Notes under the pieces: model-generated | What the model was told of the DNA's origin: nothing | Databases searched by the model: none | What the model saw: the letters and a program-made list of their open reading frames with translations, nothing else | Shown here: piece by piece, positions 22,540 through 34,156 of the stretch | Position numbering within the stretch: the stretch's first letter is position 1 | How the letters are laid out: every line of letters starts with the position of its first letter | Source of the DNA: Chinchilla lanigera | Taxonomy: Eukaryota > Chordata > Mammalia > Rodentia > Chinchillidae | Assembly (NCBI RefSeq): GCF_000276665.1 | Contig: NW_004955433.1 | Coordinates: forward strand, 12,394,121 to 12,458,120 | Reading direction: 5' to 3' | Length of the DNA: 64,000 bases | Program-made: the position numbers and the translations under genes

Positions 22540-23832
22540 GGACGAGATGATCAAGAAAATTTCTTCAGAGTCTCAGTGCTTCCAGAAGCCTGCTGGATCT
22601 GACAGTTCCAGTGACAGACTTGACTCTGGACTTGGCCCCACTAGCTGCCCAGGGTGGTTCTGGTCCTAAACCCGCAGCGTTCCAAGTCCACAGCAGTTGC
22701 CTTCTCACATCTCAAGGGAGCCAGGAAGAAGGATGGGAGAGGATGGGTCCAAACCGATCCTCAGTGTGGGACAAGCTCGTCATGGTGCACACCCTGAGTC
22801 CTGTTCAAGTTGTGTTCCCGTCACACCAAAGCTCTGTCTGTCCCACTGGAGAAAAGAGTGGAAATCATTTTACTTAAAGCAGAGCCGAAGAAATAAATAC
22901 TCGAGCAGTAATAGCTCATTAGTTTTGAGGACTCCGGAATGAAAGTGCATGGTAGAAAAACAACCCAACAAGCGCTAGCATTTCCATTCTGAATAGACAA
23001 TATATGCCAGGAGCTCTGAAATAAAGATAGTGCGATGCGTTTATTATTCTTTCTCTTTAAAACCTGCATTAATTCTGATTTCTATTTAAATAAGAATGAT
23101 TAAATTTTATCAGCTGAGATGGAAATATTGTGATAAACACTGGCTCGTGGCCAAACTAATCTCCCAAGCCCACAGCTTAGGGCCATTGTCTTGTATAGAT
23201 ATTTGAATGGCAGTGGGCTTTTATCAGTATTTCTAAAGGCACTCGTTTAATTATGTGGTTGTAAGGATTTTCAAAACCCAAAAGAATACCATCAATACAT
23301 ATTCATTTCTTGGATTAATTCAACATTAACATCAGAAAATATTGTTATTTAAGGGATGTTTTTACTTGTTTTTGATTTGCAAGAAAAATAAATAAATCAG
23401 CATCCAATTTTGATCACAATGGTGTCTTTTAAATTTTCTGTTTAACTGAAAATTATAAAGATGCGCAATGAAATGAGGCTGGAATTTAGAATTACGAGGG
23501 ACAGAGGGGGGACTCAGGAACCGTCCCCAAGTCTTGAACAAAGAAGTATACGTCAGTGAGATTGGACCATTGCAGGGGAACAAAATCTCTGAACTAGGAA
23601 GTGCCTAGACACATGCGAATCTTGTCAACCAAATATAAGATTATTTAAAAACCCCAGGAGGGAAAACGTTCAGGGTGGGGGTGATCTTGGTATTTGCTGC
23701 ACCAAATGCCCATACTTGAAAATTCAAGTAATCTGGATGTGATTACTACAAGGGATAGGACATTTCTTCAAGAATTGGTAAATACAAAACTATATCTGAT
23801 TCACTTAGCATGAATAATAGCTCCTCAAGAGC
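22540..23832. other. unassigned sequence
   Basis: About 1.3 kb with no recognised gene or repeat. The overlapping frames at 22611-22942 on the + strand do not resemble known proteins. Confidence 0.4.
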
Positions 23833-23846
23833 AGATCTTTATTTTT

Positions 23847-23944
23847 ATTTATTTATTTATTTATTTATTGGCTCCAGGAAAGAATTCGGGACCTTGCACT
23901 TGCCAGGCAGGTGCTTGTGCCACTGAGCTACATCCCTGGCCTCC
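23847..23944 (-). repeat. ID-type SINE, antisense, with (ATTT)n tail
   Basis: The reverse complement gives ggccagggatgtagctcagt, the tRNA-like body, then a tail that expanded into (AAAT)n, seen as (ATTT)n at 23847-23869. The duplication agatctttattttt at 23833-23846 and 23945-23958 is exact over 14 bp. Confidence 0.9.
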
Positions 23945-23959
23945 AGATCTTTATTTTTT

Positions 23960-24834
23960 AACAATATCACCATGTTTTTCTTGTATCAGTTTGACTGAAT
24001 GGGATGAGACCATTCACTGAGACAGAAACCCATATGGCTGTGCACGCAAACTCCACTGCTCCCCATTTCTTGTCTTATCAGCCTGCACAGCGGTCCTATC
24101 TGTGCTGATATTTTGAAAGGCTGAGATGGGAATGTGATCGGAAAGAAACAGAGAGAAGATGAACATGGTGTCACCTTTGTTAAGAATAATTTATTCTTAG
24201 AGTGACCGTGTCCTGCTTAGCTTAGGACTAAGAGGTAAGGGACTGTCAGTGCTAAAATCAAGGACACCTCCAGGCAAACAGGGATGATAGGTCACCTTGC
24301 AGTTTTTTACTTTTGACCTAGGTTTCTAGGCCAAACCTTCTAAAGGTTCCCATAGCCGAAAAGGGAGACATTCAGATTGAGTTGGTAATTGCTGAGAGGT
24401 ACGATCTGTTGCAACACAAAGTTATCTAAAATTCAAGGAGAATTACTATTTTATAGGATCATGGAGGTTAAGGGAGGCTTATAAACCATTTCCTTCAGAG
24501 TGTGCTCAGTGAACACTAATCTACAGGATGATATCCAGCTTTATGTGAAAAATGGTTTAGAGGTCAAAGAACTTGATGCTAGTTAAAGTGTTCTAGGATT
24601 GCAAGATTTCTCAGAGCCTTTACTAAGCTAATTTACATTGTTAATTAATAGTATGCACCGCTAAACATATCTGACCACAGAATGCTTTTTTCCAAAGAGC
24701 ATTTTATGCTACTGGTGCTTAGGGGATCCTATTTCAAGACAAACTGCTCTAGGCAGAATTATTTATTTTAAAGATACTAGGAAATAAGAGGCAGGTACAG
24801 CTAGTTACAGGCAAGTGAGGCACTATGGCAGTTT
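23960..24834. other. unassigned sequence
   Basis: About 870 bp with no recognised gene or repeat. Confidence 0.4.
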
Positions 24835-24955
24835 GTCAGACTTTAATGGGCAGTACAATTACCTGGGCGTCTTGTAAACTGATCCCTTCGGTCTGGAAGG
24901 TACCTGAGATTCTGTATTTCTAAGAAGCACAGGTGACGTCTGCGCCACCTCACCT
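24835..24955 (+). mobile_element. hAT-Charlie non-autonomous element (MER5-type)
   Basis: 'cagactttaatgggcagtac', 'aattacctgggcgtcttgta', 'ggtctggaaggtacctgaga' and 'ttctgtatttctaagaagca' are colinear with the MER5-type consensus. Confidence 0.65.
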
Positions 24956-25151
24956 GTCCACACTGGCTTTCCCTAGGGAAGCAAGAAACTAAGATGTTGG
25001 TCTGTTGACCTTGTCCTTGCCTCTTACAGAGAACTAACTGACGGTGCTCTGTCAAAGCAGCATCCTTGCAGTCCTCTGGTTCCATTTGCTGTTGTTCTCT
25101 CCAGGCCTTCAAAGCGAGTCCCTCTAGCGATGGAAGGTCACATGGAGATTA

Positions 25152-25382
25152 AGGAGGTGCTAGGTGTGGTGGTGCTGCCTGCCACCCCTGCTACTTGGGA
25201 GGCACATTTAAGCCCAACCTGGGCAACTCAGCAATCTAGCAAGACCCTGCCTAAACAGTAAAATTTGAAAAAAAAAAAAAAAAATCTGAGGACATAACTC
25301 AATGGTAAAGCTGGCATGCGCAGGACCCTGAGTTCAGCTCTCAGTACAGAAAACAAAAACAAAACAAACAAACAAACAAAAG
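25152..25382 (+). repeat. B1-ID composite SINE
   Basis: The first half ('gtgtggtggtgctgcctgcc', 'ctgctacttgggaggc', 'gcaagaccctgcctaaac') is a 7SL-derived B1-like unit. It is followed by an A-linker and an ID-like tRNA-derived unit ('ggacataactcaatggtaaa', 'gagttcagctctcagta'). It ends in an (AAAC)n tail at about 25353-25380. Such composites are known from several non-murid rodent families. Confidence 0.8.
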
Positions 25383-26294
25383 TTTGGCTTCTAACATCAA
25401 TTTTCTTTTTGCTATGTTATAAATTAGAAACCTAATAACAATTTTGACCAAAGCAGTGCATTTCAAAACTCTGTATAGAAAATGAATGAACACAATTTTT
25501 TGACTAAATTTAATCAAGAAAAGACACTTTTTCATGGCTCTTCTCATGTATTTTCTAATTCTGAAAAAAATGTAGCCAGCTAAACTTTGCTTAATAATTG
25601 TGCAACTGTCTGGCTGTCACTGTAATACGAATAGACAGTGACTGTCAGATGTTCGCCCAGCATGATGAGCCCCTGCGACAAGGAGAACATGCCCATCCCG
25701 ACGCTTCAAGAGCTGTTCCCGCAGCCTGTGTATCGTCCTGCAGTCTGACTCTGTTGACATTACTGGGAAAAATCATTCATTAAAACTGTTTCTCAATAAC
25801 AACCAGGAACTTTGTCTACTGAAAGAGGGGGAGAAGTGGTTAAAGATAGATGACCCCAAAATGAAGAAAAGTGTTCTGCTTGACTCAGCTTCTCTCCTTC
25901 CAACAAAACTTGTGGCTAAATTTGAAAGAAAGACAATGTCTATGTTTCCACAAGACCAAAACCAACCAAAACTCATCAAAGTTGCAATCCAACAAGCTGG
26001 ACGGGAAATAGTTAGAATACTGCTATTGCTTCCAGGCCAGCCTTGGCCTCCAAAGAGGCTGACCTCCAAGGTCAGCCACAGGGGTGTTTGACAGGCACCC
26101 CACAGATCTCAGCAAGAAGAGGACTGAATATCCCTGCTGTTACCAGTGGCTGGAGGGAAAAAGATGACAGATTCTGCTGCCTGGAGATGCAGCTCCTGAA
26201 CACAAGTGGCAGAATCAAACTCCAGGCTGAAGGCCAGGAGACATCAGCTATTTCGGTCCTTATGCTGAGTGGCAACTCAGAGTGCCCACAGCTT
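25383..26294. other. unassigned sequence
   Basis: About 900 bp. A + frame at 25861-26091 starts at ATG, runs 76 codons and matches no protein I know. No splice or promoter context was seen. Confidence 0.35.
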
Positions 26295-26425
26295 TGAACT
26301 TGAGTTCCAGCTCTGCCTCTGGCAAGTTACAACATCGTGTGTGGTCTTCTGATTGTGAGCCGGAAAGCAGCGCTACCTATCTCATAGACTTATGAGGGTG
26401 AAATGGGAACATTTGCATAATTACT
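26295..26425 (+). repeat. MIR SINE
   Basis: 'cttgagttccagctctgcct', 'ctggcaagttacaaca' and 'gcgctacctatctcatagac' fit MIR, with a degraded core. Confidence 0.6.
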
Positions 26426-26429
26426 TAGA

Positions 26430-26829
26430 AACTCCTTAGTTATGTTTATTACCCTTACTCCCTGCTTAGCTGATTTCACACATCCTCACCAGCCATCCTA
26501 CCCACTAACCTTATGAAACAGCAACAGATCAACAAGGAGTAAGACATCACCTGCGCCCTCAAGGTTCTCTATGGGTGCTTAGGGAAGTGACAATGAAGCC
26601 AACAACCATGACACAGTTCAGTGTGGAGGACCACCTGGGTGACTCTCACTTCTCTCCATTTTGACTGAATCTGACTCTATTTCTATGTATTGATATGTAC
26701 AGAGCTGGCTAGGACTTTTTCTTATCCCTTTAGTTGGCTTTCAGCAATGCAAGTCAGTCCATCTCAGGTGCTGATATATAGTCTTTGGTGTTTTCCCTGC
26801 CTCCCTCCCCTGTAGCCCCCTAATAAAAC
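26430..26829. other. unassigned sequence
   Basis: 400 bp with no recognised feature. Confidence 0.4.
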
Positions 26830-27229
26830 ATGTGTGAGCCAGGGCAGGGTGGGATGTAGAGCCATGCTCCATGCTGTTGGCTAGGATCAAGCTTCAAGAT
26901 AAGAGGCTATGACTTCCCAGGATATAAAAGGTTACATATCAGAGCTGAAGCACTGAGCCCAAAACATCACATATTACCTCAGTTGTGCTATGCAGATCAT
27001 ACTTCCTGAATATCCTTCTCTCTGCATATTGCAGAGGTGATTTCAGGCCTCCTCCCTAGCCCAGCTCACAGCAGTCATGTACTTCCCACCGTTCTCATAG
27101 CCGCTCATCCTCAAGCCACTCCCTTCTTCACGAATTAATAAAGCCTGGATTGGCCCTGGATGAAGGCCTTTGTTCCAGCTCGCCATCATTATAACTAGAC
27201 TTAGGACCCCTTGGCTCCCCACAACTACA
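26830..27229 (+). mobile_element. candidate solo LTR of an endogenous retrovirus
   Basis: The segment can be read as tg...ca-bounded ('tgtgtgagccagg' to 'ctccccacaac'). It has a TATA box gatataaaag at 26921-26930 and a polyadenylation signal AATAAA at 27137-27142, about 210 bp downstream. It then has a G/T- and C-rich end. This U3-R-U5-like order suggests a solo LTR. The exact edges, target duplication and family are not established, and no viral gene is present. Confidence 0.4.
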
Positions 27230-27374
27230 AATATGCCTTATTGTCTTTGTTCTCGCTATGGGTTGCACTAAAAGTGATAGATTAAAATTAACTCACTAAA
27301 ATTCCAATAACTTTGCCATGAGATGACAAATATAAACTTCCTGGGCTGCGACAAAAATGGGAAGGGGCTCTTTG

Positions 27375-27729
27375 TAGTTGTCTTGGTTACTTTTCTCTTG
27401 TTGCTGGGACAAAATACCTGACACCCAAAATTAAGGAAGGAAAAGTTTATTTTGCTTACAGTTTGTGGAGGTTTCAGTCCATACTTGGCAGATTACAAGG
27501 CAGAGTGGCACACAGCAGAGGGCTACAGCTCATGGCGACAGAACACAGAAAGGCAACAAACACACACAAGGGAGGAATGACCGCAAGCACCCTCTTGCTC
27601 TCCCTTACATATGCAAACTATCCACCCCAGGGCAGGTGTAGCTCTCACACCCATAATCAATCAAACTCTAAAAGCCTGCCCCATGGCCGCATGAGGCTTT
27701 GGGGGGACACCCAGACACAAACCATAACA
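27375..27729 (-). mobile_element. MaLR-type solo LTR, antisense
   Basis: The reverse complement starts tgttatggtttgtgtctggg, followed by 'tgtccccccaaagcctcatg', as in the MLT1/MST/THE1 group. It ends with 'gtattttgtcccagcaaca'. In the given orientation the tell-tale strings are 'ttgctgggacaaaatacctg', 'ggtttcagtccatacttggc' and 'gggacacccagacacaaacc'. It has no internal retroviral sequence. Confidence 0.75.
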
Positions 27730-28257
27730 TTAGTGCAGCAAGGGCAACATCAGAAGGAAGGAGCAGCATCTCTCCCAGCTTCACCAACATATCACTTTGG
27801 TGGAAAGCTTTACTCCGTCCCTAATTTACAATATAATAAAGAGAAAATTTATTTTCAGAGCCAGGATATACTTCCTTAATCTTTATATGCTTTTCTATCA
27901 CTGCGCACGCTCGTGCTGAAGAACTGAGGAGGGGAGGAGAGAGGTGGGGAAGACAGCAGCAAGATGTCCTAACGAAGGAAGCTCTCAGATTGCTCTTCAG
28001 TCTTTTTGGTTGGCTCTCCTTCCAGAGCTCCAAATCCCACCTCATACCTCTTCTCCTCTCAGCCTCATGCCCTGAAGTGCTGATATCTCTTGCTCCACAT
28101 CCAACTTGCTCTGTATTCCTAATTTGACTTTTCTCCCACACACCTGATTTGATGGCTCATGTGTCAGTTGGATCCTCCTGAAGACAGAGGTTACAGTGGG
28201 GTCAGGAGTTAGGAGAGTTCTTGGAAGTAATAGCCAAGAAAGATAGAAGAGGAACAC
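27730..28257. other. unassigned sequence
   Basis: About 500 bp with no recognised feature. Confidence 0.4.
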
Positions 28258-28640
28258 ATTATTTATCTATTGCTGGTAAGAAATTTCCCTACTGTTTCTG
28301 CAGGTCAAGACATGACAAATATTAACTGGTATCTTCCACTCAAGGTCTCTCCAAGGCTGTAATCAAAGCAGTTAAAGCTCTGGGCTCATCAAAATCCTCA
28401 CCTCGAGAAAGAACTGCTTCCAGATTATTCAGAAGGTTGTTAGTAGGATTCACTTCCTTGCAGGCTGTTGAGCCGAGGGTCTCAGTTTATCACTGGCTGT
28501 TGCCTGGAGCCACCCTCTGTATCTTGCCAGGTGGGCTTCTCCATGGGACTGTTCCCAGGATGGCAGCCTGCTTTATCAGAGTGAGTGTGTGGGAAGGAGA
28601 ACAAGAGGGTGCCAGCAAGAACACAGTGGTGGCACGTGTA
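28258..28640 (+). repeat. ancient interspersed repeat (family not named)
   Basis: It is colinear with a common mammalian repeat whose landmarks are 'tatctattgctggtaa', 'gtttctgcaggtca', 'tccaaggctgtaatcaaagc', 'gtaggattcacttccttgca', 'ggctgttgagccgagggtct' and 'ccaggtgggcttctccatgg'. A related copy lies at 59.4-59.8 kb. Likely LTR- or DNA-element-derived; I could not settle the family from memory. Confidence 0.6.
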
Positions 28641-28649
28641 ACCTAAATA

Positions 28650-30205
28650 TAGGTGACTCTTGTTGGCTTCTATTTACTAGAAATGAGTCACTAAGTTTTG
28701 CCTATACTCAAGGGGACACTATGAATACTAGAAGTCAGGGCCCATTGGGGGCTGCCTTAGAAAGCAGCCTGGGACAAGTGAGGAAGCAGGACTGGCGAGG
28801 AATAACCTTTTATCATGATGCAGATCTGACACTTATGAAATGAAGAAGGCGGGGGATGTGGGAATAGAAAGACAGAGCCTCAGAACATGATATACAACTG
28901 ATAAAATATGAGCCAACTCAACAGGGAGTTCCAGAGCAAAGCAGTTCTTTCTCCAGGTGAGGATTTTCCCATTGGTAGAGCACAGCACTGGGCAAAAAGG
29001 GCCAAGACTTGACTACTGGCTGAGGACTTCCCAGGGAGGATCTGGCATTAGCTGAAACTGAGGTGAATTCTGAAGGCTGATAGCCAGGGGCTGTTGGGTA
29101 ACTGTCTTCCTGGTAGCTAAATGGCAGGTTCTTCCTTGAAGGGAGATCTAAGCAGCGTACCTTCACGGCGGTCACCTTTCAGTGTACAGATCAGTGTCTT
29201 TGTATAATCTAGGCACTCACAAAAAGCTTCCACTAAACTTTTGTCAAATGTATGACTTGTTAATGCTTATCAAATATCAATTATTTATTATTTATGTGAG
29301 ATGAATATTCATAATGGTATTGAGACAGTAGCCAATTGATGACATGTGGTCAAGCCACAGGGCTGTCTGATCTACTTTGATACAGCCTCAGAAGTTGACC
29401 TTTCCCCCATTTCTTCCAAGGGACTTGACTTTGTGCACATAGCCTTAGAAAAGTAGCCTGTGTGGATGAAAGCAGAACTGCAGGTGATGAGTTTCTCTGC
29501 CTTTCTGTCTCACAAGCTCTTCACTGAGAACATAAACTCCACAAAGTGCTGGTGGCTGGTGTCTGATCATGCCTCCTCCTTGTGGGAAGCACATCCCACA
29601 CTACTGAACCCCAGGAGAATGTGTTCCTACTCATGTATTACTCAATCTGTCCTCCTTCAAAAGCACTCAAGATGTTTTGCTAAGTAAGGTACCACTAGGC
29701 CAGACCTATTGGCACATTTTCTGTGAGGTGTATTTATATGGTAATAGATAGCATCTGCTCTTCTAGATGATAAACTGTTTTGGGCAAGAACAAAGCTTTG
29801 GATTCCCAACAGTTAGTACTGGACCTACAAACATGCAGGGACTCGGTGATGAGTAATGAGATCCACCTCTCCTTGATCTCTTTGGGAATTCAGACATGCA
29901 TATATCAGACTTACCCCAAGAAGGAGGAACTCTTCTATTCCCAGATCCTACATAAGGATAGACCCCAAAGTCTTGTCTAACTCAAAGACTCTGGAATAAT
30001 GTACCCAGTTTGCTCAAGTTAATGGTCAAATTACATTTTGTTACAGCTGTGCAAGCTGAAAAACATTCCAAAATCCAGCCATTTTGTGAATGTATGTTCA
30101 TTAACCACCTTCTGTTTGCTTATTTAAAAGAGATAGTTGATAGACTGTCTCTGTTTTACTCTATCCATTTATTCTCCACATTTTAAATTTATTTCCTTTT
30201 ATTTA
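28650..30205. other. unassigned sequence
   Basis: About 1.55 kb without a recognised gene or repeat. Frames of 60-85 codons are present on both strands and have no recognisable content. Confidence 0.4.
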
Positions 30206-30206
30206 A

Positions 30207-30582
30207 TTTTTGTTTCTGGGACAAAATGCTTGATGTACAACTTCAAAGAGAAAGGCTGATTTTGGTTTATGGTTTGAGAGGTTTCAGTCCCTGGCTTGGC
30301 TGGCTGCAAGACACAAACATCATGGTAGAAGGTCAGGGAAGAGGACAGCTGCTCACTTCATTGCAGTTGGGAAATAGAGGAAGCAGGAAAGCCAGAGAGA
30401 AAAGAAGGGGCTATGAATAAGACTTACACTTCTTCTAAAACACACCACCATCACCTGCTTCCTCCAGCTCAGCCCCACCTCTTAGTAGCATACTCAGCAA
30501 TGAACTCATCAGTGGACCACCACTGATGAGGTTAACACCTTCACTACATGAGTCTGGGGAGAAACATATGGAAAATATAACA
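30207..30582 (-). mobile_element. MaLR-type solo LTR, antisense (second copy)
   Basis: It has the same order as the LTR at 27.4 kb: 'ctgggacaaaatgcttgatg', 'gagaggtttcagtccctggc', 'gctgcaagacacaaacatca', 'tggtagaaggtcagggaaga', 'ctcagccccacctcttagta', and an end at 'ggaaaatataaca'. The reverse complement therefore starts with tgttat, as expected. Confidence 0.72.
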
Positions 30583-30954
30583 GCTCTTTATCCATTTATA
30601 TGTCCACTCATTTATCTGTTTGTGCATACTATACTTACTTCAATATGGATTGAAGATTGCTTATAGAGATTCACAAAATACACAACTGTTTTATAAACTA
30701 TGAGTAGGTTAAAAATGTAAAGGAAGAAGCATAAACTGAAGATACGTGGGCTGAATTACTAATAATTCAGGCTCTTACCTGGTGAAAGAATGATGGGTTG
30801 GACATTAGCAATCACTGCGGAGGCTCAGATTTAGGAAACTAGGGTAGAGTGACTATAAAAAATTCCTCTGGACAGTTTTCTTCCTTTAACCACTGGAATA
30901 AATCTCTTTCTTGTGTGTATGTGTGTGTGTGTCTTAGGGGGTTTGAAGATTTCA
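30583..30954. other. unassigned sequence with short (GT)n
   Basis: A short (GT)n run at about 30913-30932 is the only feature noted. Confidence 0.4.
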
Positions 30955-31045
30955 AAATATATTCATTTTTATTGGTACATGTTTATAATACATAATGAAT
31001 ACGTTCATCTTAGGGAGTTGGTACATACGCATATCCTATTTTATT
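30955..31045 (-). repeat. probable rodent L1 3'-tail fragment, antisense
   Basis: 'tttttattggtacatgttta', 'taatacataatgaatacgtt' and 'gggagttggtacatacgcat' resemble the tails at 42.8 kb and 46.1 kb, with a shared 'gtacatgttt/gttcatgtacataa' theme. The assignment to L1 is an inference. Confidence 0.4.
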
Positions 31046-31140
31046 CATGAGCAAGAATACTAATACTGAGTTCTTAATATGTCCTAGGTACAGTGATAAG
31101 CATCCTGGCACTAAGAGAGTGGGTACTGAATGCATGGCTT

Positions 31141-31229
31141 TTTGTGTGTGTGTGTGGTACTGGCGATTGAACTCAAGACCTTGTGCTTGCCACGCAGGTG
31201 CTTCTGCCACTGAGCTATATCCCCAGCCC
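31141..31229 (-). repeat. ID-type SINE, antisense, with (GT)n tail
   Basis: The reverse complement starts agggctggggatatagctca. The A-tail has become a (CA)n microsatellite, seen as (GT)n at 31143-31157. The duplication tgcatggctttt is exact over 12 bp at 31131-31142 and 31230-31241. Confidence 0.9.
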
Positions 31230-31249
31230 TGCATGGCTTTTAATGTTTA

Positions 31250-31699
31250 AAAAAAGCTCAAATCTAAAAGTTCAAAGACTTGAATTCTGCACATGGCCCT
31301 ATTACTGCTTCACTGTGAGTGCTTGGCTGAGACCATCCCAGGTTTTTAGCTTAGATATCCTCCCCTGAAGTGATGGACTAGATGATCTTATATATCCTTT
31401 ACTAGATCTAATATTATGTTCCATAGAACAGCCTAGGTTGAAGCACATCAAATGCCATCCTCTGAGGTCAGGTTCACACAGCCTGGAAAAAAACGATTAG
31501 TGTCTCCTAGAAGGCATATTTGTGGCATTTTACCCTCAGTGAGTGTGAACCTCATGCGCAAGTGTCCTGCTAACCAAACCCCAAAGCACTCTCGCCTAGT
31601 GAACCCTTTGAAAATGTTCCAGCCTAAACAACAGAAGCTTGTATAATAGAAATCTACTCTTAAACTCACAAGGATTTAAATGCATACATCCTATTAAAA
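31250..31699. other. unassigned sequence
   Basis: No gene or repeat was recognised. Confidence 0.4.
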
Positions 31700-31905
31700 T
31701 AGTAATGATAATAATAGCAGTAATTGAGCCTTGCAAAGCCCGGGCACTCTTTCAAACATTTTACATGCATCATTTCATTTAGTTCTTGCAACAACCCTGT
31801 AAAGCAAGTTCTCATTATTGCTCCATTTCACTGGTAAACTATGGCACAGAGAGGTTAAGCAAATATCCTATGCGGCAGGTCCACAATATGAGTTCAGGAA
31901 TCGGG
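31700..31905 (-). repeat. MIR SINE, antisense, near full length
   Basis: 'cagtaattgagccttgcaaa', 'ttttacatgcatcatttcat', 'ttcttgcaacaaccctgtaa', 'actatggcacagagaggtta', 'atgagttcaggaatcgggcc' is the reverse complement of MIR in order. Confidence 0.9.
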
Positions 31906-32111
31906 CCTCACTTTTCCCCTTCACTCTGCTGCCTGCTTCCCCCAAATTATCAGACCTTTGGCTCCTTACGTGCTTCTGTGGGGTTGTGGATTAATTTTTT
32001 AAAAACCAACACCTTCATATCTATAACAGTGAAGAGCTACTTAAAGCTGATCGCCAACTTGAACAGTCTAATTTTGATTCTTTACCAAAAAATGCAAGAA
32101 GGTACTTTTCC

Positions 32112-32450
32112 TCTAAACCTGGGGTTGGCAAACTTCAATTAAAGGCCAGATGGTAAATGTTTTAGACCTCGTAGGTCCTAAGGTTGCTGTCACCTAACTT
32201 GATTCTGCCGTTAGAGTACTAGAGCAAACAACAGTTGACCAAAAATAGGCAAGACTGTATTTTAATAAAACTTCACTGTTGGACATTAAAAGCTAAATTT
32301 TCCAACATTTTTTGTGTCATGAAATATTACATTTCTGTTGATTTTTAAAAACTATTTAAAAGTGTAAAATCCCTCTTACATTGGGGGAAATTTTAAAAAA
32401 GAAAGAAACAGAGCTTAGCCCAGGATGTCATTTGCTATCCCTGCTCTGGT
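32112..32450 (+). mobile_element. hAT-Charlie non-autonomous element
   Basis: 'cctggggttggcaaacttca', 'aaaggccagatggtaaatgt', 'tttagacctcgtaggtccta', 'gattctgccgttagagtact', 'tgtattttaataaaacttca' and the right end 'gctatccctgctctgg' are colinear with the family seen at 12.5 kb. Confidence 0.8.
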
Positions 32451-33590
32451 TAGATTACTTACACCTCAACTAATATTTGGGTATAAATAAGCCTTCCCTG
32501 AAGTGGGAAATAATACCACTACATTCAATTTTTTAATTCCTTTACAATACAAATCTACATTTTCTTAGGCACACTTGTCATATTTTCTAGAGACTTAAAA
32601 TTTTATGTTCATAAATATTTAACCACCAGCAAGGTTAAGTTTCACTTCTACCTTGGCCGTCAGTAAGCTGAAGTCCAGGCTGTTTTCTATCCTTGCTTTC
32701 AAATTCCAATCGAAGACAAAATAGAATATATTCCTAAGTATCTACGAATGCACACATGAAATATAGGTGTATTTTAAAGAATAACCTAACAGAAAGTACT
32801 TTAAATTTCACAGCCACAGCTAATGCTGGCAGCTAATCCTATTTACATTCATATTAGTCTTGGTATCTTTTTCCCTAAGATTTACCTATTTGTATGCTTG
32901 CATGAGTAAACTGCCTTTTGCATGATATCAGTACTTTTGTAATTTAAATCTATAAAAGGCAATTTCTTTTAAATATACTTCCTAACAGTGGGTGAAAGAG
33001 GCCCCAAAGTTATTTGAGAGCTGTACACCTCAGTAAACATGTGCACTGAACTCCCAGCAATGTGCAGAATGTGGGAATTAATCTTATACTGTAGAAGTGG
33101 AACGGAAAATAAAATCGAGGCTGAGAAAGAAACAGCCTTTGAAAAGAGCCCATTTGTGGTGTTATCGAAGGAAATGGTGTGTTTTAGAATTACTATTTAG
33201 GCAAATAAAACTTTCCCCTCTTCTGAGAGGGAGTTGAAGAGTGCGACTTTTCCTTGTGGTGATTTTTTACATCCAAAATAACTTCAGTCACGTACTAAGC
33301 AAATTTTACATTTCAGGGTTGGCGTTGGTTGATATAAAGAATGTGGTGGGACATTGGTGGCCAGGGTAAACTTAAAGATGTCAATAGTGACTCCCAGTAG
33401 GAGGCAGCACATGCAGTTATGTGTTTAGGGCACAGGGGTGAAGGTTCCAGATGCAGAACAGATTTAATGCCATTGGAGTTACATTCTCCTTTTGTAGAAT
33501 TCCTATGAAATGTTCACCTTCACCGTCTCCAGTTGACAGAAATGAGATGCAAATAGGTTAATGTATAATCTTGCCCTAAAGAAGTAGTCC
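32451..33590. promoter_or_regulatory. unique A/T-rich block, possible conserved non-coding DNA
   Basis: About 1.1 kb free of recognised repeats, unlike its neighbours. 32820-33190 has a mixed composition with several paired TAAT and forkhead-like cores and no long open frame. A TATA-like tgggtataaataag lies near 32479. Repeat depletion is the only argument for a function. Confidence 0.2.
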
Positions 33591-34086
33591 CTTCACGAGA
33601 TGTAGGACACACACATCAATTCTAAGCAGGGCTGGGATTTTTTGAGCAAAAGGCAGTGGGGTGTGAAATCAGAGGGGAGGGACTTCCAGATGCATGCCCT
33701 CACTTCTGGCTGCATTGAGCATTTTTCTCCCAAGAGAGCCAGCCCAAGGGTTCTCATGCTCTCACTTGGGCTAGGACACATTTCCAGGAGCTCTCCAGGC
33801 CCCCAGTTTGAAGGAACCCAGTGCAGAAGCAGAGAAACATAGTGTTCCACGCTGAGCATCACAGTGCAACAAGGGCATTGCTGAGAGCCACAGGGCACCA
33901 GCCTCCACTTCTGAACACATGGGGAAGGGAGCCTCCCCCGCTTAATCTCAGAACTTTGCCCTATTCTTTTTCCTCCGGTTGTGATATCTATACAAGCACC
34001 AAGTGTGTGCATGGAAGTCAGGCATTACACTTACTACCCTGATATTTAGGCAAACCTTCAGCCATACGTTCATGCCCGCTGAAGGC
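33591..34086. other. unassigned sequence
   Basis: Overlapping frames on both strands (up to 139 codons on the minus strand, 33593-34012) show no recognisable domain. Comparable lengths arise by chance in C/G-richer mammalian DNA. Confidence 0.35.
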
Positions 34087-34103
34087 TGCACATGCGCGCG
34101 CAT

Positions 34104-34152
<49 letters not shown>
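34087..34152. repeat. 66-bp alternating purine-pyrimidine tract (CG/CA)
   Basis: Every step alternates pyrimidine and purine without a break. A (CG)-rich left half (tgcgcgcgcatgcgtgcgcg) runs into (CA)n. Such tracts are the classical sequence class for left-handed Z-DNA under negative supercoiling. Confidence 0.95.

Positions 34153-34156
<4 letters not shown>

Noticed and set aside
25861..26091. 76-codon ATG frame, possible processed pseudogene
   Set aside because: No parent protein could be recognised and there is no A-tail or flanking duplication.
33593..34012. 139-codon minus-strand frame with Cys-rich stretches
   Set aside because: No known domain or Cys spacing pattern is present, and frames on the opposite strand overlap it.
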